Positions 21,816 through 34,766 of a stretch of DNA of 64,000 bases are shown here, one piece after another (position 1 is the first letter of the stretch; the number at the start of each line of letters is the position of its first letter). Made by a program: the position numbers and the translations under genes. The notes under the pieces are model-generated. The model ran no database searches. It was given only the letters and a program-made list of their open reading frames with translations, and had not been told where the DNA came from. The stretch is from Chionoecetes opilio (taxonomy: Eukaryota; Arthropoda; Malacostraca; Decapoda; Majidae), in the NCBI GenBank assembly GCA_016584305.1, contig JACEEZ010019113.1, positions 116,750 through 180,749 on the forward strand, written 5' to 3'.

Positions 21816-24800
21816 ATGGCCCTCACCTTCCTCCTCTGGAATGCCAGGTCTCTCCTTAGGAAGACAGCGGAGCTCCAGACCTACATGCGGGACTCCCTTC
21901 CTTCAGTGGTCGGGTTGTGTGAAACCTGGCTCCCCCCTCATCTAGCGCTCAACCTTCCGGGCTACTCCATCCTCAGGCGGGACCGCCAACAGGGCCGTGG
22001 TGGGGGTGTCCTCCTTGCCCTCCGAGACGGGCTGCTCTACTCCTCGCTGCCCCTTCCTCAGTGGCCGGGCGGGCACCTGGAGGTTGTTGCTGCCAGGGTT
22101 AGCCTCCTGAGAAGTTCGCTCACCGCGGCAGTGATTTACAACCCGGGTGGTGCCGCCACTTCCCAGGAGATTGAACACTACATCGCCTCTCTCCCTCCCC
22201 CGGTGATCATCATGGGGGACTTAAATGCACACCACCAATGCTGGGAGCCTGACCTGCCTCCCCATAAACGGAACCCCTCAGGTAACACATTATTCCAGAT
22301 AATGTTGGATTCTCCTCACCTCTCCCTAGCTGCTGAGCCCGCCTGGTCTGGCCACCAGGTTCCATCCCCACACTGGTGCTCCCTCGGTCCTGGACCTGTT
22401 TAATGGTGACCCGGCCTTCACCACCTCCACCTTCTCTACTGGGCCATACATGGGGAGTGACCACCTTCCTGTGCTGGCCTCTGTCCCACAGGCTCCCCCG
22501 ATGCCCCATCCTGGCTGCCTGCCCCGCTGGAGAATTACATCCTCCGAGTGGCCGCGATACAGGGAGGCCCTCCAGACCCCACCGGATATCTCTACTCTTC
22601 CCTTGGATGACGCCGCGTCTTCCTTCCATCGGACGCTGGAAACAGCGGTTGCGGCTGCCTTCCACCTTGCCACGCGTCGCACACCCCGTCGCCCTGGGAA
22701 GCCCTGGTGGAATGACGACTGTGCCCGGGCGGTACTGGCCCGCCGTCGAGCCTGGAACCAGTGGCGGAGGACACCCACGATACTGGCTGGCACTACTTAT
22801 CGCCGTCTTGATGCCCTCTGCGCCAAGACCATCCTCAAGGCCCAGAGGAGTGCATGGGGTTCCCACTGCTCCTCCCTCTCCTTCTCTTCCTCCACCAAGA
22901 GAACGTGGGACCTCCTGCACTCTATGGAGGGCAGGAAGGCGCGCCACCCCATCCCCATGACAGACGGTGCCCGGTTCCCGTTGGATGACCCCCAGAAGGC
23001 GGAGGCCCTGGCCTACCACTACCACCTGAGAATCGGCCTTCCCCCTCCTCTTCATCCTACGGCGGATCTCCACCGTGCTGTCTCCATTTCCATCGCCTTT
23101 CCAGGTATCCCGGACCTCGCTCAACCTTTCACCCGGCGGGAACTCGATGCGGCCCTGTCCACGCTGCATGCCGGCAAGGCAGCTGGACGAAACTGCATTC
23201 CTTATGACTTCCTCACCCACCTCACCCCCCTATACTGGACTGCCTCTTGCTCCTATACAGCACCAGCTGGGAGACAAGACGGTACCCCACCTGTTGAAAG
23301 CCCTCTGTCCTCATCCCCATCCCCAAGCCGGGTAAAGATCCAACGCTCCCGTCTTGCTACAGGCCCATTGCACTCCTCTCCTGCATTGGGAAACTGATGG
23401 AGCGCCTGGTGTCCACACGCCTGTCCTGGTGGCTGGAGGAGAAGCTCTTGTTGAGGGAGGAGCAGTGCGGCTTTCGCCCCCATAGAGGCACCCTGGACGT
23501 GCTGGGTCAGCTGGAATACCATGTTTGTGACACCTACCGTCAGCGCCAGGTCATGACTACCATCTTCATTGACCTGGAAGGAGCCTTCGACACAGCACCA
23601 CATGAGGGTATCCTGTACAAGCTGGTCGGCATGGGCATTACCGGAGCCACCCTTGCCTGGGTCCAAGACTTCCTTGTTGGTCGCTCCTATCAGGTTGCGG
23701 TGGGCGCCTCCTTGTCACCCTCCCGTCCCATTCGCAGAGGCGTTCCTCAAGGCTCCATCCTCAGCCCTCTTCTATTTAACGTCCTCCTCTCAGACCTTCG
23801 CATTCCCCCCCACTCACACCTCCTTCTCTACGCTGACGACATATCCATTGTCAGCCGGGCACCAACTTTGACCCAGGCGCAGACTCACCTGCAAGAGGCG
23901 GCAACCTCCCTCGGTGACTGGGTGACCACCTGGGGTCTTAAGGTCAGCGCCCCTAAAAGCACGCTTATGTGTTTCACCCTTAAGCGACTTCAATCCCCAC
24001 CTACTCTCCAACTGTGCAGCCAGGCAGTACCTTACTCCAGGACGCACACTTTCCTGGGGGTGCGGCTGGACGGTCCTCACCTCTCCTGGGCCGGGCACAT
24101 CGATTATCTCCGCACCTCCTGCAACAAGCGCTTGGACGTGATGAAACGGATTGCCGGTGTCCGTTGGGGTGCCAACCGAGATCTCCTCCAATACTACCTT
24201 GCCACCATCCGGCTCAAAATCATGTACGGCAGCAGCATTTATGGGTCAGCGGCACGGACTGTCCTCACCAGGCTGGATCCCCTCCAGAATGCAGCCCTTC
24301 GGATTTCCATGGGGGCCATGAAATCCTCTCCTGTTATCTCCCTGCATGCCGAGAGTGGCATCCTCCCCTTGTCCGCCCACAGAAGGGAGGTTCTGTGTCA
24401 GCACTACCACCGCATCTTGTGCTTGCCCCCGGCTCACCCCTTTGCTACTCTTTACAGCAACTCTGGTGTGGACCATCACACGCCTGTTTGGTCTCCGGGT
24501 GCCAGACAACCACTGCTGGTTAGGGCCCTGCAGGCTCTCACCGTCTTCGACCTACCACCACCACCACCACAACCCACCAGCCCACACTCTCCCCTCCCAC
24601 CCTGGCTGGACATCACCTCTAAGTTTACCCTGCACCTTCCAGGCCTCCCCTCTCGGCACTCTGCAGGTATTCTGGCGGCGGCACTATTCAGCCAGATGGA
24701 CAGGACACTGTACCACCACCACATCAAGCTCTTCACCGATGAATCACACTCCCCGTCACTCCCCTCCACGGCGGCAGCCGTCCAGGACCCTGCCAACTCC

Positions 24801-25591
24801 TTCTGCAGGACATGGAGGCTCCCACCGGAGACAGACGTTCTGACGTCTGAACTCTATGCCCTGCACCAGGCCGTCACACACCTCCACATCTCTCATACCA
24901 AGGGCAAGGCTATGATCTACACAGACTCCCTCTCCTCACTCCACCTCCTCCTCTCCCGCCACCCCCAGTCATCCACGTCCCTCGTCCACGTCGTCCAGAG
25001 AGCCCTTATGCACCTTACCACCGAGGGCTGGGATATCGCTTTTCAGTGGGTTCCCTCCCACGCTGGTATCCCAGGCAACGAGGTAGCAGATTCTGCTACA
25101 GGATGACCTTAACTCAGGTAAACACAACACCCTTCCCTCTGCCGCTCTCCACAGCCACACGCCTCATCTCCCGGATCTGCCGCTCCACCTGGAATAACAC
25201 GCTCGGCGATGCCCTCCGCATCACCTCCATGGGCCATTACCGCAGTGACTCTTCCCCCCAGGCGTGGATACGGCAAAAATCCCGTGTCCTGGATGTCACC
25301 CTCACCCGCCTCAGCCTGGGGCACACGACACTCACAGCTCACCTGCACCGTCTTAGTCTGTCCCCTGACCCCGGCTGCCCCTGGTGCAGGAACGTCTCTG
25401 AGACTATTGAACACTTTCTGCTGCAGTGTCCGCGCTTCCACTCCCACCGTGTAGTGCTACAGTCTCAACTCCTCGCCCTGAACGTCAACACCTTTGACCT
25501 GGCCACCCTCCTGGCGGCGGCTGGCGTCCACCCCTCCCGGCAACACGCCGTCATCCGCCTCACCTGTGCCTTCCTGAGGAAGACAGGTTAA
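21816..25591 (+). pseudogene. I-type LINE ORF2: endonuclease, reverse transcriptase, RNase H (frameshifted)
   Basis: ORF2 starts ATG 21,816. Segment one (to 22,403) is an APE-type endonuclease that nicks target DNA: LLWNARSLLRK, GLCETWLPP and MGDLNAHH. The SDHLPV motif (from 22,450) is in another frame. Linker and fingers run to about 23,390. The next frame (23,397-25,106) has the RT: IFIDLEGAFDTAPHEG, RRGVPQGSILSPLLFN, catalytic YADD at 23,829-23,840. It also has an RNase H domain (LFTDES, TSELYAL, IYTDSLSS, WVPSHAGIPGNEVADSA). A last frame (to 25,591) holds a CPWCRNVSETIEHFLLQC zinc motif. RNase H after RT places it in the I group (I, Nimb, Loa relatives). At least three frameshifts make this copy inactive as read, unless they are sequencing errors in homopolymers. 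Confidence 0.9.
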
Positions 25592-25680
25592 CTACCGCGC
25601 CTGTGATAGCATCATAGGACATCACCAGGGCTCATAGTGTTCCCCAAGGGATCCTCGCAGCCCTAAAACAAGAGCAAGAA
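25592..25680 (+). other. 3' untranslated end of the I-type LINE
   Basis: Contains GATAGCATCATAGGACATCA and GGGATCCTCGCAGCCCTAAA, the tail segment repeated in truncated copies at 19,850, 31,260, 47,200 and 49,960. It ends in an A-rich tail. Confidence 0.8.
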
Positions 25681-25948
25681 CAAGAACTGTGGACTGAAAC
25701 AAGATTAATATGGCTTAGAAGGCCTTTGAATGTCTTACAGAATGGTAAATATAATGACCACTATCATGCTCCATGATATTTGATGTTTGGGTAAAGATTT
25801 ACAAGACGGTAAGCATGCAGTTTCAACAAATACTATCCATTGACCATGACTGGGGGGGCGCAGCCGCCCGAGACCCACCTTAACTTAACCGGGGGGGGGG
25901 GTAATATTGAGTTAATGCTAGCCTACTGAGGTTAAGATTAGGGTTATA
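25681..25948. other. Unassigned sequence
   Basis: Holds two G-runs (25,850 and 25,890) and no recognisable gene. Confidence 0.4.
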
Positions 25949-26230
25949 ATGGACGAGGACTTCGCGGTCGTTTTCAGAGACTTCTTCTTCTTCTTCTTTC
26001 AGGTGAGGAGCTAAACCGCGGTTTTCACCCGGTTCAAAGCCTAATTTCCGGCTGGCTCCCTCAGGGCTTGTATGAGGCCCTAACTCTCTGCTCTTTTACA
26101 AAATACTACTTTTACAAATAGACACCGACTATTTTTTCCTGATTTAAAATAGGTGCTTTTTCTAATGGAGATAGTCTTTTTTTGCACAAACCCATAGTTT
26201 TCAACAAAAAAAATCAGCACCGAATTATAG
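25949..26230. mobile_element. GTCCATTA-family element with SINE-like insert
   Basis: Begins ATAATGGACGAGGACTTCGC, the reverse of the terminus at 8,640-8,653, and continues with CAGAGAC...GACACCGACTATTTTTTC and CTAATGGAGATAGT as in other copies. Between 25,985 and 26,118 a segment starting (TTC)n interrupts it, with AGAC at both joints. Read on the minus strand this is about 130 bases ending in (GAA)n and containing GCTTTGAACCGGG, reminiscent of a tRNA-type B box, so a small SINE is possible. Confidence 0.5.
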
Positions 26231-26241
26231 GAAAATCTTAA

Positions 26242-26985
<744 letters not shown>

Positions 26986-27593
26986 GAATTTATATCACAT
27001 ACATATTTAATCTGAGTTTCTCTTACCTAACATCAAACCCATGTCTATCTCCCGACACATCATCCCAGCCAATTAACTAACTAGGATACTTATCGATGGA
27101 TAGTGGGTTGAATTAAGGCTGTAGGTTTGGATCAATATTGCAATGGCCTTGTGATCCGATGTGATCGCCCGTGATCAGGGCCGCCCATGAAATACAGAAG
27201 CGTTGGGCGGAGGCGAGTGTTTCGTTACAGGCTTACAGCGTCAGAAGGGCTTTCACACCAAGTTACTGACGCACAGCTATCATCAGTGTGTTGATTCTTA
27301 ACACATGTCCTATTGTTTTATCACTATATGTACAAATTAAAGTATGTACAACGTCTCTTCATATTAATCAGAGAAGAGCTATTAACTCGACGGAGGGTCT
27401 GGGTGTACTGTTTCTCCGATAGGCAGCGGCTAGCGGCCACCCCACCTATAGCCACGTACAGAAATCTTAGTGGCTAGTATTTATGGGCGGTAACCAATGA
27501 CCGCGCTCCAAATTAAGGTGCTAATTATTTAAGTGCAATGTTTATTAACCACTGGGAATATTAATTTATCCTATCCCAGTACTAATCATTTAC
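26986..27593. other. Unassigned; possible BEL/Pao LTR region
   Basis: Lies just past the 3' side of the minus-strand BEL/Pao pol. It could be its LTR, but no second copy exists in the window for comparison. No gene is seen. Confidence 0.3.
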
Positions 27594-30535
27594 TTAAATT
27601 ACCTTAATATTACCCATTACCATTATAATTATATATACATTCCTACTCACACTCCCCCTATAACGAGTGGAAAATACCTCACTCACAAGGGGGGGGGGAA
27701 CAAAACCACCACTACCAATTATGAGAGGATGATTTATGGATAATTTCCACACTGGGGGCCGGCGAAAACTGAAGGTCCGCTTCATGTGACATCACCCCAG
27801 GCCACATAGCGCCGGAACATTTGATTAGTGGTTTCGGCACCGTGGTCTTTAGCTATTTTAAAATTAACAGCTCTAATAGAGGTACCAGTGAATATGCTGA
27901 CATATACTTGATCGGGGGGAGAGTTATCTCCTGATGTTATAGTATCCCCAGTGTAGTCATCACCATTGACCTCAAATGGTTTTAAGAGCTCATTATCAGC
28001 GGGAAGTTCAGGGGGACCTAGATAGGAGACTAGTCTACACTCAGATCTATTAAATTTAATGAGAGATTTGAGGTAATATTTGACTGCCTGTCTACCATGA
28101 TTTATCCAAAATTGACACCTGATATCGGCCAACATTTTAGCCATTCCGCCATGTAATGAGTTCCTATGATTTTCTTCCACCAACAATTTAGTAAGATGAT
28201 GGCATTTGGGAATTAGTATGGGATGGCAGGTTTTATTTGGAAGATCAGCTTGAAAATTTCGACCTCGACACCTAATACCCTCATGATCAAGGAACAGACC
28301 CAATATGGTCAATTTGTTCCTATGGGGGCTGGCTGAAGCCAATAGCTGATATTCCTCAGAAAATACCTGCTTCTGTATTGTTCTGATACGAAACTTCAAA
28401 GGATCAGAGCTATCCCTTTTATTAACCTTGCAGGGAATATTAACCTTGCAGGGAGTATTAACCCTGCAGGGAATATTAACCTTGCAAGGAGTATCAACCT
28501 TGCAGGGAGTATTAACCCTGCAGGGAATATTAACCTTGCAAGGAGTATCAACCTTGCAGGGAGTATTAACCTTGCAGGGAGTATTAACCTTGCAGGGAGT
28601 ATATTAACCTTGCAGGGAGTATTAACCCTGCAGGGAGTATTAACCTTGCAGGGAGTATTATCCTTGCAGGGAGTATTAACCCTGCAGGGAATATTAACCT
28701 TGCAAGGAGTATCAACCTTGCAGGGAGTATTAACCTTGCAGGGAGTATTAACCCTGCAGGGAGTATTAACCTTGCAGGGAGTATATTAACCTTGCAGGGA
28801 GTATTAACCCTGCAGGGAGTATTAACCCTGCAGGGAGTATTAACCCTGCAGGGAGTATTAACCCTGCAGGGAATATTAACCTTGCAAGGAGTATCAAAAC
28901 CTTGCAGGGAGTATTAAACCTTGCAGGGAGTATTAACCTTGCAGGGAGTTTTTAACCCTGCAGGGAATATTAAAACCCTTTCAAGGAGTATCAACCTTGC
29001 AGGGAGTATTAACCTTGCAGGGAGTATTAACCTTGCAGGGAGTATATTAACCTTGCAGGGGGTATTAACCCTGCAGGGAGTATTAACCTTGCAGGGAGTA
29101 TTAACCCTGCAGGGAGTATTAACCCTGCAGGGAATATTAACCTTGCAAGGAGTATCAACCTTGCAGGGAGTATTAACCTTGCAGGGAGTATTAACCCTGC
29201 AGGGAGTATTAACCTTGCAGGGAGTATTAACCTTGCAGGGAGTATTAACCTTGCAAGGAGTATTAACCTTGCAGGGAGTATTAACCTTGCAGGGAGTATT
29301 GACCTTGCAGGGAGTATTAACCTTGCAGGGAGTATTAACCTTGCAGGGAGTATTAACCTTGCAGGGAGTATTAACCTTGCAGGGAGTATTAACCTTGCAG
29401 GGAGTATTAACCCTGCAGGGAGTATTAACCTTGCAGGGAGTATTAACCTTGCAGGGAGTATTAACCTTGCAGGGAGTATTGACCTTGCAGGGAGTATTAA
29501 CCCTGCAGGGAGTATTAACCTTGCAGGGAGTATTAACCCTGCAGGGAGTATTAACCTTGCAGGGAGTATTAACCCTGCAGGGAGTATTGACCTTGCAGGG
29601 AGTATTAACCCTGCAGGGAGTATTGACCTTGCAGGGAGTATTAACCCTGCAGGGAGTATTAACCTTGCAGGGAGTATTAACCCTGCAGGGAGTATTAACC
29701 TTGCAGGGAGTATTAACCCTGCAGGGAGTATTAACCTTGCAGGGAGTATTAACCCTGCAGGGAATATTGACCTTGCAGGGAGTATTGACCTTGCAGGGAG
29801 TATTAACCAATAAGGAAAACCTTTCTATGTCTATCACAGGATCTGGGATCAATTCAGGTTCCCTTATTATATCTTCAGATATGTCTGACTGAGTGGAAAC
29901 CATACTAGGATTATTATTACACTCTTTCAGCCAGGTAGGGCCTTTAAACCATAATCCTGTGTTCAATTTGAGGTTGCTATCTCCTCGCGACACATTATTA
30001 TTAGGATTTTCATTAGTGGCAATATATTCATTATGAACTGGAATACCATTTCCTCTAAAACCTCACTTATTGGTGTGGGCAAGAAAGTGGTTCCTATTCT
30101 GGTAATTAATAGGGGTTGTGCATGACTAGGAATACTCTCCTGTTCGGCTGTATGGGTATGTGGGATGGGTCCCATTATTACCTTACCACCAGCACTGGTG
30201 AACATTGAGACGTTATGTATTTTGATGACCTTCCTTAGGTAATGCCCAAAATAATCGGCTCCTATTATTAATTGGAAAGGTCCATCAACGTCTTTGAAGG
30301 TATTACTAACTAGCTTAACACCATTATCCCTCAGCATTTCAGCTGTGTCTTTTAGTCCATTAACAGTTAAACTGATACCAATATTATTTACTACTACAGC
30401 AGCTACCCTACATTTATATCTTCCTAATTGGACTAGGGGTTGAACTATGTCATAGGTTTGAGCCTCATTATTGGCGAGAAAACCTGATATGGCTATGTTG
30501 ACTTTATTAATTATCGGTAGTTGTAACAAACACAC
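27594..30535 (-). pseudogene. BEL/Pao retrotransposon pol remnant with internal minisatellite
   Basis: Minus-strand pol of a BEL/Pao LTR retrotransposon. From the N side: an aspartic-protease-like region (30,535 to about 30,070) with IIGADYFGHYL and GGKVIMGPIPH. Then, after apparent loss of RT and most of RNase H, the RNase H/integrase linker (NVSRGDSNLKLN, GLWFKGPTWLKE; about 29,990). Then about 75 copies of a six-residue repeat. Then the integrase zinc-binding region (28,399-27,782: GLFLDHEGIRCRGRNFQADL, PILIPKCHHLTKLLVEENHR, LHGGMAKMLADIRCQFWI) and a C-terminal GRRPPVWKLSINHPLI-like end. Integrase catalytic core residues are not readable in one frame. A decayed, deleted copy. Confidence 0.85.
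28425..29813 (-). repeat. 18-bp minisatellite in the BEL/Pao reading frame
   Basis: About 75 copies of ATTAACCTTGCAGGGAGT (plus strand). On the coding minus strand each encodes VNTPCK or VNTPCR. At the right edge it follows RFSLL in frame; at the left edge it runs into KRDSSDPLKFRIRT in frame. Several indels inside (ATATTAACC, extra A runs near 28,900-29,050) break the frame in the left half. The R variant contains the palindrome CCCTGCAGGG. Confidence 0.95.
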
Positions 30536-31891
30536 AGCGTCTATATTACCTACACTGTACTACCTATTCTGTAGAAAAAACATTCTGAAAGAGAAAATAG
30601 CACACAAAATAACATAACTGCACATTAATTAAACATAAAACATAAATTATGTCATCAAGCTCATCATCAGTCACCAGCCAATGATTAACTGTTTTTAAAA
30701 CTTCTCGACCAATCACAAGTCAGCGAGACATATTTCCGGGCAAGAATGGCATGCCAGACTGCCTCTCCGCCTTTTGTCCCCGTCATCTCAAACTAATTCT
30801 CGTTTTATTTGGAATGCTTGCGTTTTAAGGAGTTTTAATGTATCAGATAGTAAGATATATAAGTAAGGAGCCTGTTTTACTAGTGTTTTGGTGGTAGAAG
30901 GTGTGTATGTGGGTTGAAATAGTGAATATTTGTGATATGGGTTGGCCCGGCGGCAAGAATTTCTCCGTCACTCACTGCCTCGCCAGCAGTCACCTCCTTC
31001 ATAACATCTTTAAATCACCCTTATTTAAGGTGAAACACAGTGCTACATTGATATAGATAATGACACGTGTATATAACATCTCACCATAATCACTAAGTTG
31101 TATTATAACGAGTAATAAGACGTTTAATCCTGCCCAAACCTACCATGGCGGAGGAGGTGGCGGCTCCAGCGGCGCCGCCACTCAAAACTTTTGAGTAAAA
31201 ACCCGCCGTCATCCGCTTCACCTGTACCTTCCTGAAGACAGTCAGCTCCCATGCCTGTGATAGCACCATAGGATATCACCAGGGATCATAGGATTCCTCA
31301 AGGGGTTCTCGCTCCCCTACTAAATATTACCAAAGACTTCTATCTCCCTTGGTCTAATGGTGTTGATATCCACCTCACGGGCTTCATGGGCTGGCTCATG
31401 CTGCTGCTGCTGCCGCCAAAGGCCGCGCTGCCAAACGTGGATGAGTCCCTTGCTTGTATTTCATCTTTTTACTCATATATATGAATGATATCCATCCAAA
31501 TGCAATCATATGTCTACATTCACCTAGAGAAATGATATTTCATAGCATACCAAACAATAATAAGCGAGCCTGGAGACTTCCTACCTCTGCTAGTACCAGT
31601 CTCGAGCAGTCGTTGGCCAGTCTGCATGTTATTTTCAGATTGATTATCGTACAACCTTAGGTAAAATCATATAGTCAGTAAATGTTTATAATTTTAGTAA
31701 ATAACTTGTAATTTACTTAAGTAAATAACTTGTAATTTACTTAAGTAAATAACTTGGTAATTTTACTCACCCCAGTTTGAATGTCGTAACATTGGATTTT
31801 CGATCTCGTATATTGAAAATAGACCCTAATTTACACATCTCGTATCATCGGATTCTCGTATATCGAATGCTCGTATAACGGGACCTCCCTG
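30536..31891. mobile_element. Tc1/pogo-like element, left-truncated
   Basis: Ends at 31,891 with ACGGGACCTCCCTG followed by TA, the terminal repeat of the family at 38,714, 44,595 and 46,628. Most of it is the reverse complement of 46,628-47,955. The left TIR side is missing: it joins the BEL/Pao fragment at about 30,535. No transposase is encoded. It carries an I-type LINE tail (31,204-31,320). Confidence 0.78.
31204..31320 (+). pseudogene. I-type LINE 3' tail fragment
   Basis: About 117 bases matching 25,545-25,650 (CGCCGTCATCCGC, CACCTGT, CCTGTGATAGCA, CACCAGGG). Present also in the sister Tc1/pogo-like element at 47,170-47,286, so it was in the element before that spread. Confidence 0.8.
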
Positions 31892-31893
31892 TA

Positions 31894-32387
31894 TTCAAAG
31901 TTAAAAAAATAATGTGGTCGAAAAATACTATCGAAAGGAAAAACATCAAATGCTGCCCAGAAATAAATAGTCAGTGCCTTGGAATTGCGAACCGATTGAA
32001 CAACAGAGGGTATTGGTTCGGGAGTGGGCTTTTAAAAGTCCTAGGATTCTTACCTATATCATTGTGTAGATTTCTTCATTCTGAGTATTTTAAACCCCAT
32101 TTCCCATGGCACAATTTTCGCGCTAATTGGAGTACTGTACTGAAAATTACCGTTATTTCAGTCAGAAACGGTTATGTTAGGTTAAATCAGATTAGGTTAG
32201 GCTCAGGGCTTAATATGATCGCTGCGCCCTCTACCATTGCCATGGCCTACTATACAACTGCGCGCCATGTTTAAACTGGTTTTTTTTGCAATTTTAAGAT
32301 TATTTAAATGAAATGGGTAATAAGTGAAGTCGCCAATTATGACGTCGCTAATTTTGAGGGTTTACTGTAAATTTTTACCGTAAAAAA
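31894..32387. other. Unassigned AT-rich sequence
   Basis: A short GGTTATGTTAGGTTAAATCA stretch near 32,170 recalls TTAGG-like sequence but is not an array. No gene is supported. Confidence 0.4.
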
Positions 32388-32640
32388 TGGACGAGGATTG
32401 CGCGGTCATTTTCTGAGACACTGACTAGTTTTTCCTTGCCTAAATAAAATTGGTGTTTTTTCAGATGGAGATTTTTAAATTTTCCGGAAACCCATTAAAA
32501 CTTTTTTTTTTTTTTTTATCATCACCAAGTTCTAGGATCGCCGTTTCCATTGATAGCAATGTATCTCCATCAGAAAAAGCACTAAAACTTGACCAGGAAA
32601 TAATAGTCAGTGTCTTAGAAACCAAGGAAGTGACGGAATT
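32388..32640. mobile_element. GTCCATTA-family foldback element
   Basis: Starts AATGGACGAGGATTGCGCGG. The segment 32,424-32,475 (GACACTGACTAG ... CAGATGGAG) is the imperfect reverse complement of 32,563-32,615 (CTCCATCAGAAAAAGCAC ... AGTCAGTGTC), giving a hairpin of about 50-base arms. Confidence 0.55.
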
Positions 32641-32919
32641 GTACGAAAAAGCGTGCTCCCCTCAACCCCCCGACGAGATTATTTACCTAACCGAAGCTTA
32701 ATCTAACCTCCTAAAGCAGTGGTTCGTAACCTGGGTTCGATCGAACCCCAGGAGTTCAGTGAGCCAGTCCCAGGGGTTCGGTTGAGGCCCTCCGAAACAC
32801 AGGAAATTTGCTGCTATTGTATTGCCAGATTATTCACCAGAGTAAATTATTCGCGAAATTAACATAAATTGAAGCAGAGCGATGGAGGAAAAGGTATGTG
32901 TGTGTATTTACCTAGTTGT

Positions 32920-34766
32920 GTTTTACAGGGCCTGTGCTACACTCATGTGTGTTTTACCTAGTTGTTTTTACCTAGTTGTAACATACAGGAAAAGAGCTAT
33001 GCTCGTACTGTCCCGTCTCCAAATCTACTATTATCCAGCTTGCCTTTGAAGTCTTGAATACTTCTTGCATTAATCACTTTTGCATCAAGGTTGTTCCAGG
33101 CTTCTATGCTTCTATACGGGAAGCTGTATTTTTATATCCCTCTTGCAGGTTGTCCTTTTCAATTTCTTCTCATGACCTCTTGCACTTCTATCGTCCCACA
33201 CAAACAGATCTTCTCTATCAATTTTTTCCAGACCCATTGATGCTCTATACACTGCTATAAAATCTCCCCTTTCTCTTCTTTTCTCAAGAGTTGGGAGCTT
33301 TAGTCTTGGAAGTCTTTCCTCATATGTTAAATCTTTCAGGCTTGGAGCCATTTTTGTGGCTGCTCTTTGTATTCTCTCAATCTTCCTTATATCCTTCTTT
33401 TTATGTGGTGACCAAATCACTGCCGCATATTCCAACCTTGGTCGAATCAAAGAAGTTATCAATTTTTTTTATCATCTCTTCATCCAGATATTTGAATGCC
33501 ATTATTATATTCCTCAGCAACTGATATGTATCTCCTGTGATCTTGTTTATATGCTTCTCAGGTGACAAATTATCCGTAATCTACACTCCCAGATCTTTTT
33601 CGACCTTTGTTTTGATTATCCATTCATTTCCCATCGAATACTTTCCTCTCTGTTTTTTTTTTGCTACTGCCCACTTCCATCACTACACTTTTTTAGCATT
33701 AAACTCCATTTCCCATAGTTGACTCCATCTGAAAATCTTATCTAGATCCTTTTGTAAATCCTCACAGTCCTCTTTACTTTCTACTTTTCTTAGTAATTTA
33801 GCATCATCAGCGAATAAACTCATATAACTGTTCACTCCCTCTGTCATATCATTTACATAGACCAAGAACATCACTGGGGCCAATACTGATCCTTGAGGAA
33901 CTCCACTTATCACACTGCACCATTCTGACTTCTGATCTTTTATTACTGTTCTCATCTCTCTGTTGCACAAAAAGTCTTCCATCCACTTCAGCAAACCACC
34001 CTTCAATCCTCCTACATGTTCTAGCTTCCAGAGCAGTCTCTTATGAGGTACCTTGTCAAATGCCTTCTTTAGGTCCAAGTATAATTATGCAATCGACCCA
34101 CCCCTCTCTTTCCTGTGTCACATCGATCACTCTCGAGTAAAAGCTTAATAAATTCGTTGTTCATGACATTCCTCCTCTAAATCCAAACTGGCCACCTGTG
34201 AGTGTGTTTGTCTCTTCCAAATATTTCAACCATCTGTCCTTCACAATTTTTTCACACATTTTTGCCACTACACTTGTTAATGATACTGGCCTGTAATTTA
34301 ATGGTTCTTCTTTGTCTCCTCCTTTGTGAATTAGCACAATATTTGCTCTTTTCCAATCAAGCGAGACTCTGCTCTCCTTGAGTGAACTCTCAATTACACT
34401 ATGTAACTTTCCTGCTATTTGGTTACTGTACTCTTTCATTATCCAATTCGACACTCCATCTGGACCCGGGGCTTTTCTCACATCTTGACTTTCCATTAGC
34501 CTTTTTACTTCTATTACGTCTACTTTTATGTCTTCCATTATATTTTCTTTTGCTATTATATTTTTCGTTTTAAATTCACTTTCTCTTGTAAATACAGTCT
34601 GTAAGCACTTATTCATTACCTCAGCCTGTTGTAATGCATCTTCGTACACTATGCCTTCTACCTTCAGCTTATCTATTCCTTCCTTGTTTTTCATTTTCCC
34701 ATTTATATATCTATAGAAAAGTTTCGGTTCGTTCTTACATTTTTCTATTATATTTCTCTCATATTT
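32920..34766 (-). pseudogene. CR1-like LINE, RT and 3' part
   Basis: Minus-strand non-LTR retrotransposon. From the 5' side: fingers (LYRYIN-type region, VRKAPGPDGVSNWIMKEY, NIVLIHKGGDKEEPLNYRPV), [46 protein letters not shown], catalytic FADDAKLL (about 33,800), then the C-terminal LIRPRLEYAAVIWSPHKKKD, down to about 33,112. The frame is broken at least twice (near 34,080-34,160 and 33,470-33,680). The 3' end near 32,920-33,010 carries the repeated ACCTAGTTGTAACATACAGG. Its upstream part is at 37,600-38,035, beyond the nested jockey-like LINE. Clade by motif only; CR1/L2 type. Confidence 0.85.

Noticed and set aside
28425..29813. CRISPR-like array
   Set aside because: Units are contiguous 18-mers without unique spacers, in an arthropod-type genome, inside a retrotransposon.
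28921..29892. Plus-strand LTLQGV repeat protein
   Set aside because: It is the reverse shadow of the BEL/Pao minisatellite; the minus frame joins recognisable pol sequence at both edges, the plus frame joins nothing.
32730..32750. tRNA gene (GGTTCGATCGAACCCC resembles a B box)
   Set aside because: It is the subterminal part of the hAT inverted repeat; no A box or cloverleaf could be drawn.
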